Shown here piece by piece: positions 18,977 through 27,982 of a DNA stretch of 64,000 nt. Below the pieces are notes generated by a model. That model was not told the origin of the DNA and ran no database searches. It saw only the letters and a program-made list of their open reading frames with translations. Position 1 is the first letter of the stretch, and every line of letters begins with the position of its first letter. This DNA is from JBBECJ01 sp963763325 (lineage in GTDB: Bacteria; Chloroflexota; Chloroflexia; Thermomicrobiales; CFX8), in NCBI GenBank assembly GCA_963763325.1, contig CAVXOL010000002.1, positions 210,225 to 274,224 on the forward strand. Reading direction: 5' to 3'. The position numbers and the translations under genes are program-made.

Positions 18977-19218
18977 CGTCGTCGCCTTCCCTTGCCGCAC
19001 ATCTTCAACGTTTCGGCGACACGCTGCTACTCCAAGGCTCACGTAGCCTGACGCACCGATGTCATGCCAGAATCAGACGGAGGTTGTATCCATCGGTCGT
19101 ATTCATCACTCGGTCTACATCAGCGTCCGATTGTGGCGGCTGTGAGCCGGTCGATCAAAACGCGAAAGGCAGCACGGTTGTGCTGCCTTTCGCAAGAGTC
19201 CTGGCTGGTCGATCTAAC

Positions 19219-19648
19219 TCAGGCGCATTGCGCGGAGTCACGGACCTGCTGCCAGGCGTCGCGCACTCCCTGAACTTCGTCAGAAAGCCCTTCGGAGACC
19301 TCAGACAACGTCGAGTCATCTTCAATCTCGCCGATTGCATCATTCAGCGCGTCGTACGCGTCGTTGATTTGATCGATGTTTGTGTCCGCCACATCGTCTG
19401 CCGAGTCATCGACTTCCTGCAACTGTTCGTTGATATCGTCGCGCGCGCTCTCGAGGTCCTCCAAGAGTCGCATTGGGATCGTTGCGGGTCTGTTCGAAGC
19501 TGTCGATCGACGCCTCAAGCGCGCTCAGGTCTTCACAGTATGCCGCCTTGGCTTCCTCGGCCGACGGATCATCGTCACCGCCGCAGGCGGCCAACACGAG
19601 CACCAGAACCATCATGGTTGCCAACCAACGGAATTTCGCTGTGTTCAT
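19219..19648 (-). pseudogene. Secreted lipoprotein, acidic helical, one frameshift
   Basis: The N-terminus has a hydrophobic signal peptide ending VLAACGG, a lipobox with Cys at about residue 22, and an acidic region after it. The frame is lost near 19461-19462, where the coding strand reads CTTGGAGG; removing one G continues into a highly acidic helical region rich in Asp and Glu (ESARDDINEQLQEVDDSADDV) that ends RDSAQCA. The whole would be about 140 residues. Small acidic lipoproteins of this layout are common and without assigned function. It may be intact with one false base. Confidence 0.7.
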
Positions 19649-19839
19649 CGAAGACGCTCCTCTTCACGTGGGACCCAACGTTCAGTTGCCGACAGGCATT
19701 CATGGCAGCGATGCAGGAATGGCCGCTGCCATCTCCAATCGTCGCTAGAGTGGACTGGTAGCCGCATCAGCCCTGAGGTGTAACGTCCGGTAGTAGTCGC
19801 TGAGGGCTGGAGTAAAGCGAGTCGTCGTATCAGTGGTCA

Positions 19840-20514
19840 CTACGATCCAGTCGTAGGATGCTCATTAACGGAAGCGGTCACGAGTGTGAGAATTTCATTG
19901 GGCAGTGGATACGTCGCCAGGCTTTTTGAAGAATGGAGATGGCCTGCCAAATGGGCGGACCATCGTCCATGAGCAATCACGAAAATCGCCGACTGGCCGG
20001 GCTGCAGCGGGACGCCCAGTGCCCTCAACTCACGGTCGTCAAAGCCGTGGTCAGTCAAGTAACTGATGAGCGCACTCGCTGCAGGTTCCTTCGGTGCGCC
20101 GGCGATCAGGGATGGCGGGAAGATCAGTCCCACCAGTACGTCGATGAGTGCGCCGCGCTTCGCACCAACACCTGGCGACACATCCTCGTGTTCGGTGATA
20201 TGGACCGCGCCAGCGGCGTCACGCCGCAGTAACGCGGCATCAACGACATGCCCTACCTCGTCGTCCTGTGTACGCATCAGGGTATCGAAAGTAGATCGGG
20301 CCTCACGTTCACTTTCGTAGACGGCGGTCACGATCTGGAGTTGGACCGGCTGCGATCGCCCGCGGCGCGATTGCTGCAGGATGCGCCTTTTTTCAATGTT
20401 GAACTGCTCATCGCTGATCTCTCCTTGCTCGTGTTGCTGCACAAGCCGTTCAAGCTCTGCGTACCACGAGTCGTCGGAGGCATGGAGCGACGTTGACCAT
20501 GGAGGCTGAGCCAT
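19840..20514 (-). CDS. SHOCT-like plus DUF1269-like two-domain protein
   Basis: 224 residues from ATG 20514. Residues 16-50 (WYAELERLVQQHEQGEISDEQFNIEKRRIL) form a short SHOCT-like helical pair. From about residue 58 a DUF1269-type unit begins: LQIVTAVYESEREARSTFDTL, then GHVVDAALLRRDAAGAVHITEHED, a short hydrophobic hairpin (ALIDVLVGLIFPPSLIAG) and LQPGQSAIFVIAHG. This joins in one chain two domains that occur as separate genes elsewhere in the window (25636 and 27983). Function is unknown. The fusion is evidence that the separate proteins work together. Confidence 0.7.
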   Translation of the reverse strand: MAQPPWSTSLHASDDSWYAELERLVQQHEQGEISDEQFNIEKRRILQQSRRGRSQPVQLQIVTAVYESEREARSTFDTLMRTQDDEVGHVVDAALLRRDAAGAVHITEHEDVSPGVGAKRGALIDVLVGLIFPPSLIAGAPKEPAASALISYLTDHGFDDRELRALGVPLQPGQSAIFVIAHGRWSAHLAGHLHSSKSLATYPLPNEILTLVTASVNEHPTTGS

Positions 20515-20691
20515 GAGCGATGTCTCCAGGTAAACGGATGCCGGACAGCAGCAGTCTTGATGACGCTGTGTCCTAATCGCGTATCGATCGAACCGGTTTA
20601 CAGGCGAATGGGCCGCGGTTCGGATACGAGAAAGCCTACGCGTTCGACCCGGATATGGTATCGACCAGACGGATGCATACGAGGGGCGTAG

Positions 20692-23454
20692 TTAGCCGTA
20701 GGTCACGGAGGGCGTCAACAACCCCAGCCGGCGCGACTCCTGGAGAGCCTTCGTGCGCGTTGCGACACCCAGCTTGCCGTACAGATTGGTCACGTGCCGC
20801 TTAACGGTCGACACCGAGATGAACAGTTCGTTGGCAATCTCACGATTTGTGAGGCCAACGGCGATCAACCGCAGTACCTCCATCTCACGAGCCGTGATGG
20901 GTTCAATCAGTTCCGGATGATACAGCTTCGTCAGTGGCTGTTTCTCTTCGCCCATTGCTGTCAGGACGTACTGACAATAGCCAGATACCGCACCTCGACG
21001 CTGCGCGACCTTCAACAGTCGGGCCATCGGTTGCCCTTCTGCCGTGAAGACACGCAGGTACCGTCCGGGTTCTGCCATCGACAGAGCGCGGTTGATCGCG
21101 GCAACCGCCTTGTCCAGTTCGACCATATCCTGGTACGCGGTAGCAAGTTGAACCAGAATATGGATGGCATCACCGTTGCGGCCATCGGCGACAGCCGCGC
21201 TAAGCAGCCGATCGAGCAAGCTGACATCATCTTCTGTTTCGCCCTGAGCAACCAACGAACGCGCATAGGCAAGCTGCTCTCGCATGCGCGCGTAGTCCGG
21301 CTCATCGTCGGGCGCGAGGCGACTCTCATGCGCCCACTTGAGCGCTGCACCGAGATCACCATGGGCGAGCCGGATCGAAACAATGAACGCCTGCGCTTCC
21401 CGGTTCAGCCGGTCGCCGGTGTATCCGGCCGTGGCGGCAATTGCCTCCTCAGCCCTGGCGATAGCGCCGTCCTCGTCGCCACGGTCCCAGGCGACACGCG
21501 CCAGGCCGAGGTACGTCTGTGGCAACCAGGTCCGCACGCCCATTCGCTCGGCCATTGCCAGGCTTTCGTCCAGAAGCTGCTGCGCTTCCTCGGTCTGGCC
21601 ACGCTCGCGGTAAATCTCGGCGAGGGAGATCATCGCCAGCCGGCGGTCGCCGGGGTAGATCGCATCGAGCTTCAGCAACGACTGGAACCACTGGCTCGCC
21701 TCAGAAAGACGGCCCTGCTGAGTGAGCGCGATGCCGAGCTCAAGGCTCGCCATTGCTGCACGGATTGGTCTGTCCTCCAGCAGCGCGGCTGTCCGTGCCT
21801 CTTCTGCCGCCTGCTCAGCTGCCAGAGAGCGACCCATCAGCCGTAATATCGTCGCTCGAAGGACCATGAGGTCGACGCGCAACTGATTGAGCAACTGCGC
21901 CGAGGCGATCGGCTCCTCAACAGACAGGTCATCGCTGAGTGCCTGCGACTGTTCAGCACTCACCTGGTCAAGCAACTGTTGGAGACGCTCGACGTGGCGT
22001 GTGGCTGCCGCGCCCTCTTCGTGCATCCGCGCGCGGATAGCACGCACCGCGGCCAGCGACGCGAGTTCCAGGGAGTTCTGCATGGACTGGGCTGATTCCT
22101 CAGCCATCGAGATGATCTGCTCCGTATCGCCATCCTCGCCGGTGCGTACTGCAGCTTCGGCGTATACATAGGCGATATACGGGTCCGCCCGGATCACCTC
22201 CGTCGGCATAGCCCGCAACCAACCGACGAGTGAGGAGAATGAGTCAGAAGTAAGCGCCGCTTCCGCGATCGGACGGATCAGGTCAGCCGTACGCTGCCAA
22301 TCCCGGCTCGAAATAGCCAGCGAGATCGCATCGGAAATCAACCCTCGCATCTCGAACCAGCCGGCCGCGCGGCGGTAGGCTTCGTTGCGGACGGTAGGAG
22401 GAAGGGTCTCGTGTGCCGTCCGGCGCAAGAACTCCTGGAACAGATGATCGTAGCGGTACCATTCGCCCTCCGCGTCGAGCGACACGATGAACAGGTTGGC
22501 ACGGACGATCGCGTGGAATGCCTGCGCGGCCGCCAGATCGTCCACGATGGATGCATATAGATCGAGACTGAAGCGATCGAACAACGAGGTCGTCAACAAC
22601 GCCGTGCGCACGTCGGGCGGTTGCTGCTGGAGCACCTCCTCGAGCAGGAAGTCCTGCAGCAGTTGCGTCGTGGCGCCGAACCGTTTGAGGAAATCGCCTG
22701 ATTCCGGCCCGGACATGCTGAGACTGAGTGCAGCCATTTTGATTCCCGCGGCCCAGCCGGCGGTCCGCTCAGTCAAGCTGGCCAACTCCTCGGAGCTCAG
22801 CGAGAGGCCATTCAGCTCACAGTACGCAAGCGTTTCAGCAACCGTGAAGCGCAGATCGTCGATGGTAATCGTTGTCAACTGCTCGAGCACCCGGCGGCGG
22901 GCAAGCGGGAATGGAGGCTCGGCCCGCGAACTCAGCACCAGATGAAATGGCTCAGGGGCATAGTCGATCAGCGCCTGAACGACTGCGTGAACGTCAGGAG
23001 ACTCGATCAGGTGGTAGTCGTCCAGCACCAGCCAGAACGGCGAGCCGGCTGCGGCGAGATCGTTCAGCAGGTTGGTCACCAGCTGGTCGAGTTCACCTCG
23101 CTCAACGTGAAGTGCGCTGTCACCAACACGGGTCAGCGAAGGATCGATCGAGCGCAAGGCCGACAGCAGGTACGAAAAGAACACGACGACATCGTTCTCG
23201 CTGGACGCCAGCGAGATCCAGGCAACCGGATCGTCCCGAGTTGCTGCCCATTGCGAGAGCAGTGTCGACTTTCCGTATCCCGCTGGCGCAATAACCAGCA
23301 TCACCGGGTCGTCGCATGCAGATTCGAGGCGGTGAATGAGCCGCGGTCGTATGATGCGCGCACCCCGTGTCCGCGGCGGGCGGAGCTTGGAAGCAAGCAG
23401 CTCGGTCGGGAACTGATCGACCAGTGGACTGGGCAAACGCCGAGGTACCGCCAT
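20692..23454 (-). CDS. MalT-like LuxR family regulator (second of three), intact
   Basis: A 920-residue STAND-class ATP-dependent activator. The N-terminal ATPase has Walker A APAGYGKSTLLSQW and Walker B LVLDDYH. TPR-like helical repeats fill the middle. The C-terminal LuxR helix-turn-helix (ITAREMEVLRLIAVGLTNREIANELF, then STVKRHVTNLYGKLGV) binds DNA. I start at ATG 23454; an ATG at 23511 is in frame but would put a ten-base G tract inside the coding region. It is divergent from the small membrane protein at 24059, with a palindrome between them. It is the only one of the three paralogues without frameshifts. The inducer is unknown. Confidence 0.9.
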   Translation of the reverse strand: MAVPRRLPSPLVDQFPTELLASKLRPPRTRGARIIRPRLIHRLESACDDPVMLVIAPAGYGKSTLLSQWAATRDDPVAWISLASSENDVVVFFSYLLSALRSIDPSLTRVGDSALHVERGELDQLVTNLLNDLAAAGSPFWLVLDDYHLIESPDVHAVVQALIDYAPEPFHLVLSSRAEPPFPLARRRVLEQLTTITIDDLRFTVAETLAYCELNGLSLSSEELASLTERTAGWAAGIKMAALSLSMSGPESGDFLKRFGATTQLLQDFLLEEVLQQQPPDVRTALLTTSLFDRFSLDLYASIVDDLAAAQAFHAIVRANLFIVSLDAEGEWYRYDHLFQEFLRRTAHETLPPTVRNEAYRRAAGWFEMRGLISDAISLAISSRDWQRTADLIRPIAEAALTSDSFSSLVGWLRAMPTEVIRADPYIAYVYAEAAVRTGEDGDTEQIISMAEESAQSMQNSLELASLAAVRAIRARMHEEGAAATRHVERLQQLLDQVSAEQSQALSDDLSVEEPIASAQLLNQLRVDLMVLRATILRLMGRSLAAEQAAEEARTAALLEDRPIRAAMASLELGIALTQQGRLSEASQWFQSLLKLDAIYPGDRRLAMISLAEIYRERGQTEEAQQLLDESLAMAERMGVRTWLPQTYLGLARVAWDRGDEDGAIARAEEAIAATAGYTGDRLNREAQAFIVSIRLAHGDLGAALKWAHESRLAPDDEPDYARMREQLAYARSLVAQGETEDDVSLLDRLLSAAVADGRNGDAIHILVQLATAYQDMVELDKAVAAINRALSMAEPGRYLRVFTAEGQPMARLLKVAQRRGAVSGYCQYVLTAMGEEKQPLTKLYHPELIEPITAREMEVLRLIAVGLTNREIANELFISVSTVKRHVTNLYGKLGVATRTKALQESRRLGLLTPSVTYG

Positions 23455-23459
23455 GTAGT

Positions 23460-23469
23460 CCCCCCCCCC
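23460..23469 (-). repeat. Ten-base G homopolymer at regulator start
   Basis: On the coding strand a run of ten G lies five bases before ATG 23454 and overlaps the position of the ribosome binding site. If translation starts at 23511 instead, the tract is inside the gene, where length change would shift the frame. Confidence 0.7.
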
Positions 23470-23691
23470 ACTCACGAGGCTGTGGGGTGCGTGAAGATGC
23501 GCGAACACCATGTGGCCAACAATGGATGGCAGGATTCTAGCCGCTTGTAGGCGGATTGTCCATAATACTACCTTCCGCGGCTGAAGTCAGTTTTAACTGA
23601 TGGACAACAATGACCACGACGAGCATCATCTGGAGTTCATTTTCGAGCCATCGTTGTCAGGCAACGAGTCTCGTTTCGATATAGCGAACTC

Positions 23692-23718
23692 CAGATATCG
23701 ACCTGCTGGCGATATCTG
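23692..23718. promoter_or_regulatory. Palindromic operator-like site
   Basis: CAGATATCG (23692-23700) and CGATATCTG (23710-23718) form a perfect 9-bp inverted repeat with a nine-base spacer. Half-site centres lie about two DNA turns apart. It sits between the divergent regulator and membrane genes, a natural place for a dimeric activator or repressor. Binding by the LuxR protein is inference. Confidence 0.45.
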
Positions 23719-24058
23719 AATCGTTACAAATGCGTAGTCGCTTCTGCTCAGACTACCATATCGCTCCAAATTCTGTTCATTCCGATCCGGCGTGCCGCGA
23801 CACTGCGGCTGCCAGCCCTGACCGGTACCGTCGTCGCGGAGCAGCCACCTCGAGCCGCCCAGACCGGGATCTGTTCCGGGAGCCGGTGCATCGGCAGGCT
23901 CGCAGGTTCCCACCCACCACTACGCCCAACCGGTCGATGCCGAGACCAGCCGTCAACCTGCATCGTTGGGCTCATCGATACAGCGTCAACGCCTCGCCAC
24001 GCTTGGGTCGGCGTAGGCATTAGACGCGATGTGGCTGAAAGCGAAGTGGAGTGATGTC

Positions 24059-24292
24059 ATGACAGGTCTTGAGTGGATACTCTCATGGACACTGTTCGTG
24101 CTCTACATCACGTGCTTGTTCACCGTCTGTCGCCTGACCTTCCAGAAGGGCTACACGATTCTTGGAATCGTTGGCATATTCCTGCCAATCCTCTGGCTGA
24201 TCGGCGCGATTCTGCCGCCCAAACACGGCTCATCCTATTGGGTCTCGCAAGGCATTGCGCACCAGGCACAGATGGAACAGTACACACGCTAG
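24059..24292 (+). CDS. Small two-helix membrane protein
   Basis: 77 residues from ATG 24059, with GGAG about eight bases upstream; an ATG at 24029 in the same frame has no site. Two hydrophobic helices (about residues 4-24 and 33-53) are separated by a short loop with RLTFQKGYT. A PPKHGSSYW turn leads to a polar tail. The layout resembles small membrane proteins that read nutrient or stress status, but I recognise no family. It is the first gene of a plus-strand run leading through DUF4203, DUF6325 and SHOCT genes. Confidence 0.65.
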   Translation: MTGLEWILSWTLFVLYITCLFTVCRLTFQKGYTILGIVGIFLPILWLIGAILPPKHGSSYWVSQGIAHQAQMEQYTR

Positions 24293-24469
24293 TCGCTCGA
24301 CCTGCCAACCCATCACGACATCACCCGCCGTTGACACGGATAACGGTGAGTCGATGCCGGCGTTCGGGCTGACGCTGATGGCAGGCAGAGTGTCGCGTGC
24401 TCGCGCTGAGTCCGCGCGTCGCGGGTTTTCGTCGAGCGTATGTCGCAGTACCAGATGAGGAGGTGTGCG

Positions 24470-25111
24470 ATGGAAGATTTCGTGTTCGGATTCTTTACCC
24501 TCGCGATGGGGGTCGTCTTCTGCTTCTTAGGCCTCCGAATTTTCGGAATCACCCTGCCGATTTTCGGCTTCATGGCTGGATTCATCGTGGGCGCAACTGG
24601 TATTGATGCGCTCTTCGACGATGGATTTCTCTCCACGATCGCCGGCTGGGCGACCGGGATCCTGCTCGGGTTGCTGTTCGCCGCGCTGTCTTACGTGCTC
24701 TGGTACGCGGGTGTACTCATCGCTGCCGGATCGACCGGCGCACTGCTCGGCTCAGGGTTGATGGCATTGTTCGGGCTCGAAGACGGATTCCTGGTGTTCA
24801 TTGTGGCGGCCACGATGGCGCTGGTGTTCGTGATCCTCGCCTTCATTCTGGCGCTGCCAATCTGGGCGGTCATCTTCTACATGGCCATGTCCGGCGCGGT
24901 CGCGATCGTCGGCGGCTTTCTGCTGATGATCAATACATTCGACATGGAGGATCTCGAGAAGGGAACTGCCTGGGCGGCCGTCAACGCGTCCTGGCTCTGG
25001 ATCTTCGTCTGGGCCGCACTCGCCGCCGTCGGGATGTTGGTCCAGGTGCGGTGGATCACCGACCTTAACGTCCCAGAAGAGCGCTGGGGACGGATGCAGT
25101 ACGCAACCTGA
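24470..25111 (+). CDS. DUF4203-like (TM7S3/TMEM198-type) membrane protein
   Basis: 213 residues. ATG 24470 follows GAGGAGG at about seven bases. Six to seven hydrophobic helices rich in Gly and Ala are present. The repeated pattern of a glycine-rich helix, a Phe-rich turn and another helix (LGLRIFGITLPIFGFMAGFIVGATG, then GWATGILLGLLFAALSYVLWYAGV) is typical of DUF4203 proteins, related to eukaryotic TMEM198. Function in bacteria is unknown. Its C-terminus ends in a soluble acidic-basic stretch (LNVPEERWGRMQ). It is followed after about 50 bases by the DUF6325 gene. Confidence 0.75.
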   Translation: MEDFVFGFFTLAMGVVFCFLGLRIFGITLPIFGFMAGFIVGATGIDALFDDGFLSTIAGWATGILLGLLFAALSYVLWYAGVLIAAGSTGALLGSGLMALFGLEDGFLVFIVAATMALVFVILAFILALPIWAVIFYMAMSGAVAIVGGFLLMINTFDMEDLEKGTAWAAVNASWLWIFVWAALAAVGMLVQVRWITDLNVPEERWGRMQYAT

Positions 25112-25163
25112 CAATGTCTGCCGCTCTACCGCGCGTCATCGTCGTGAAGTATGGAGGTGTTGA

Positions 25164-25589
25164 ATGTCCCTCGGACCCGTCGATTTCTTCGCCGTCAAGT
25201 TCCCCGGCAACCAGTTCCGGGGCGAGATCGCCCCGGCCCTGCAGGAGTTGGTCGACTCTGGAACGATTCAGATCGTCGACCTGACGTTCGCCCACAAGGA
25301 TGCGGACGGAAACGTCGAAATCGTCGAGATGCACGATCTCGATGAAGAATCCTACAAACTCTATGAGTCGCTCGTTGTCGATGTCAACGGCATGCTCTCC
25401 GAGGAGGATGTCGAAATGATCGCCAACGCACTCGAGCCAAACAGCTCGGCCGCGCTGATGCTGTTTGAGAACAGCTGGGCGCGCCGCTTCGTCGAATCAC
25501 TCCAGAATGCGCAGGCGGAGGTTGTGATCTCCGAGCGCGTTCCACGGGTCGTCATCGATCAGATGATGGCAGCCCAGGCAGAAATCTGA
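25164..25589 (+). CDS. DUF6325 family protein
   Basis: 141 residues from ATG 25164, with GGAGG seven bases upstream. The sequence shows the family well: GPVDFFAVKFPGNQFRGEIAPALQ, a SGTIQIVDLTFAHKDADG segment, an acidic middle, LEPNSSAALMLFENSWARRF and an end with RVPRVVIDQMM. It is soluble, with an alternating beta-alpha pattern, and no catalytic site is known. The related protein at 9544 has a long extra C-terminus. It is directly followed by the SHOCT protein, a pairing that recurs in several bacteria according to my recall. Confidence 0.88.
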   Translation: MSLGPVDFFAVKFPGNQFRGEIAPALQELVDSGTIQIVDLTFAHKDADGNVEIVEMHDLDEESYKLYESLVVDVNGMLSEEDVEMIANALEPNSSAALMLFENSWARRFVESLQNAQAEVVISERVPRVVIDQMMAAQAEI

Positions 25590-25635
25590 ACGCATCCCAG
25601 CGATGCAGGGATGGACATGCGAAAGGACAACACAC

Positions 25636-26022
25636 ATGCGACGAGGACGAGTGGGCCGCCGTGGACCTGGACTTGCCCGCACGATGGCGCGCACAGCAGT
25701 CGTTGCCGGGACGGCAACCGCAACCGTTGGCGCGGTCAACCGGCACCAGCAGAACAAGCAGCAAGCGCAGTACGACGAACAGATGGAGCAACAGGCTGTC
25801 GTCGACTCACAGCAGCAGATCGCGGAGTTGCAGGCCCAGATGGAGCAGATGCAGGCCCAGGAAGCTCAGGCCGCACTTGTCCCTCAGGCCCCCGTTGCAG
25901 CGCCCCAGGCGGCCGGCGGCGACTTGATCGGCCAGCTTCAGCAGCTCGCTCAACTGAAGGAAGCCGGCGTGCTGTCGGATGCTGAGTTCGAGGCTGCCAA
26001 GGCGCAAGTGCTTGCTGGTTAG
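25636..26022 (+). CDS. SHOCT domain protein
   Basis: 128 residues; ATG 25636 follows AAAGGA. A basic N-terminus (RRGRVGRRG) leads into a weakly hydrophobic Ala/Thr-rich segment. Next comes a Gln/Glu-rich coiled coil (about residues 38-78, with QAQMEQMQAQEAQ). The last 33 residues are a classic SHOCT module: LIGQLQQLAQLKEAGVLSDAEFEAAKAQVL. SHOCT is a short C-terminal oligomerisation motif. It follows DUF6325 by 46 bases and is probably part of the same transcript. Confidence 0.88.
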   Translation: MRRGRVGRRGPGLARTMARTAVVAGTATATVGAVNRHQQNKQQAQYDEQMEQQAVVDSQQQIAELQAQMEQMQAQEAQAALVPQAPVAAPQAAGGDLIGQLQQLAQLKEAGVLSDAEFEAAKAQVLAG

Positions 26023-26134
26023 CCAGTTCCGACCGTCCCGGCTGTTGCCGACCCCGGCACGCAAGTGCTCTCTTCGTTAAGAGTGCGCGGATCACTCTCG
26101 CCATTCGTGTAACGGTCTCATGTAGGAGTTGCCG

Positions 26135-26428
26135 ATGTGCTGTCTGATGACTACGCTATTGCTCCTGGGTCCACGCTTCTTTGGCGTCACGTGGTGGCTC
26201 ATCAACCCAGATCGCTGGGACCGAGCCTACGATACCTTCATTTGGCCGGTGATTGGACTGGTGTTCGCACCATGGACAACGCTGATGTACGTCGCCGTTT
26301 TCCCAGGCGGTGTCAACGACATCGACTGGTTCTGGATCGCGTTTGCGGCGGTGGCCGACGTTGCCTCGTATGCCGGCGGCGGGTACGGGAACCGCGAACG
26401 AATGCCCACCTACGTCACGCGGACGTAA
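26135..26428 (+). CDS. Small three-helix membrane protein
   Basis: 97 residues from ATG 26135, seven bases after AGGAG. It starts with LLLLGPRFFGVTWWLINPDRWDRAY, then two further hydrophobic stretches (WPVIGLVFAPWTTLMYVAVF and DWFWIAFAAVADVASYAGGGYG). This Trp-rich layout is shared by small membrane proteins found in actinobacteria and Chloroflexi, without assigned function. It is the last small gene before the second AI-2E permease. Confidence 0.65.
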   Translation: MCCLMTTLLLLGPRFFGVTWWLINPDRWDRAYDTFIWPVIGLVFAPWTTLMYVAVFPGGVNDIDWFWIAFAAVADVASYAGGGYGNRERMPTYVTRT

Positions 26429-26614
26429 CGACGAGTTCCGGTCGTTTCTGTTCGACGGCACGGACGGCGCGGAAACCAGCGGGATAGCCACCGCAGTCCG
26501 CGCCTCCGAAGCCGTCTTCGCGTCCGGCAGGCTCGGACTGGCGGCGTCCCAGCCCCGCTAGCGATTGGGTCCCAGCGCACGCACTCTCCTGTCGTGGATC
26601 GAAGGACAAGCGAG

Positions 26615-27715
26615 ATGCAGGACCGCCTCGGACATGAGTCTTCAATCGCACACGACCTCGTCACTCTCGCGGCGGCCGTCATCGTTATCATCGGCATGCG
26701 AGAGCTCGCGTCCGTTCTCGTTCCCGCGTTGACCTCGATCTTCTTTCTGCTCGCGTTTCTGCCGCTCGTCGCCTGGCTCCGACGCAAAGGCGTGTCGCCG
26801 GGCTGGTCCAAGGTGATCGCGATTGGACTGGCCGTCTCGATGCTGATCGGGATTGTCGTGCTGGTCGCCATCTCTGTGACCCAGCTCGCAGATGGTCTGC
26901 CGGAGTACGAGGAGCAACTTCGAGATCGACTTTCCGGACTGTCTGGCTGGCTATCCGATCAGGGGATCGACATCTCCAGCGACGATGCCGCCGATGAGCT
27001 CGACTTCAACACGATCGTGGACCTCGGGATCCGCTTCATTCCCGGCGTGGTCAGTGCTGCCGTCGCAACGCTCCTCTCACTGGTCATCTTTGTCTATGCC
27101 CTCATCGACGTCGAACGAACACACCAGCGGCTGAGCCTCGGCCTGGGCGAGTCCAACCCACAGCTCACGCAGTTCTCGCGGATGGTGTCGATCGTCAGCC
27201 GTTACATCGCGATTCGCGCGGTTCTCGGGGCGATGGCGGCGATTCTCGACACGATCCTGCTGCTCGCTCTGGGCGTCGAGTACGCGCTGTTCTGGGGCTT
27301 CGTGTCATTCATCATGAGCTTTGTGCCGTACGTCGGCTACTGGGTGGCGGTCATCCCGCCCATGCTGCTGGCCCTTGCCACCGACGGCTGGAGCACCGCC
27401 GTGCTGGTGTTCATCGGCTATCTGCTCATCAACGGAGCGATCGATAGCCTGGTTGGCCCTAACCTGATGGGTCGAGGGCTGGACATCACACCGGCAGTCA
27501 CGGTCCTGTCGATCGTCTTCTGGGGAGCAATTCTCGGACCGATGGGCGCGATCCTGGCGATGCCACTCACCGTTGGGTTCAAGATCCTGTTGCTCGAACG
27601 AAGTCCAAATGGCCGCTGGCTGGCGCTGCTCGTCAGTACTGGTGACGGCACTGCCGCGCTGGAAGCACAGCCGACACAACCTCTCGCCCCGTCTGAATCG
27701 ATCTCATCCGAGTAG
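26615..27715 (+). CDS. AI-2E family transporter (second copy)
   Basis: 366 residues. ATG 26615 follows AAGGA at eight bases; a GTG at 26594 is in frame but before the site. The layout matches the AI-2E/PerM family: two to three N-terminal helices, a soluble region rich in Asp and Glu (about residues 95-140, EEQLRDRLSGLSGWLSDQG), then five helices with a SFVPYVGYWVAVIPP signature near residue 230. The C-terminus is a short Pro/Ser tail. It differs strongly from the copy at 3244, so it is not a recent duplicate. Substrate is unknown. Confidence 0.88.
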   Translation: MQDRLGHESSIAHDLVTLAAAVIVIIGMRELASVLVPALTSIFFLLAFLPLVAWLRRKGVSPGWSKVIAIGLAVSMLIGIVVLVAISVTQLADGLPEYEEQLRDRLSGLSGWLSDQGIDISSDDAADELDFNTIVDLGIRFIPGVVSAAVATLLSLVIFVYALIDVERTHQRLSLGLGESNPQLTQFSRMVSIVSRYIAIRAVLGAMAAILDTILLLALGVEYALFWGFVSFIMSFVPYVGYWVAVIPPMLLALATDGWSTAVLVFIGYLLINGAIDSLVGPNLMGRGLDITPAVTVLSIVFWGAILGPMGAILAMPLTVGFKILLLERSPNGRWLALLVSTGDGTAALEAQPTQPLAPSESISSE

Positions 27716-27982
27716 ACAATCAGAGGGCCGGGATGTGACGACCGTGCCAGGCCGAGCGTGTACCGACTGATGTGCGCCGGCGCGGTCGAACTACGCCCTC
27801 CAGATACAACGTCGTGGTGCTTCCGTGCTGCCCGTTTGCACCTTAGGATCGAGGCGGCAATGTCAGCCTGAGCTCCGCCATACGAGCCTTGCTCGGGGCA
27901 GACATCGCCATCCGCTCGCGGGGCTGATGACGCATGAGCGGCGCGTTTGAATGTCCGTGATGCCGTGGCAGGAGTGATGCAG

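Larger units (their letters stand above)
23455..24058. other. Divergent intergenic region between LuxR regulator and membrane genes
   Basis: About 600 bases with no supported gene. It should hold the promoters of the minus-strand regulator and the plus-strand gene run starting at 24059. A G10 tract at 23460-23469 (coding strand of the regulator) and an inverted repeat at 23692-23718 are listed separately. Confidence 0.5.
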
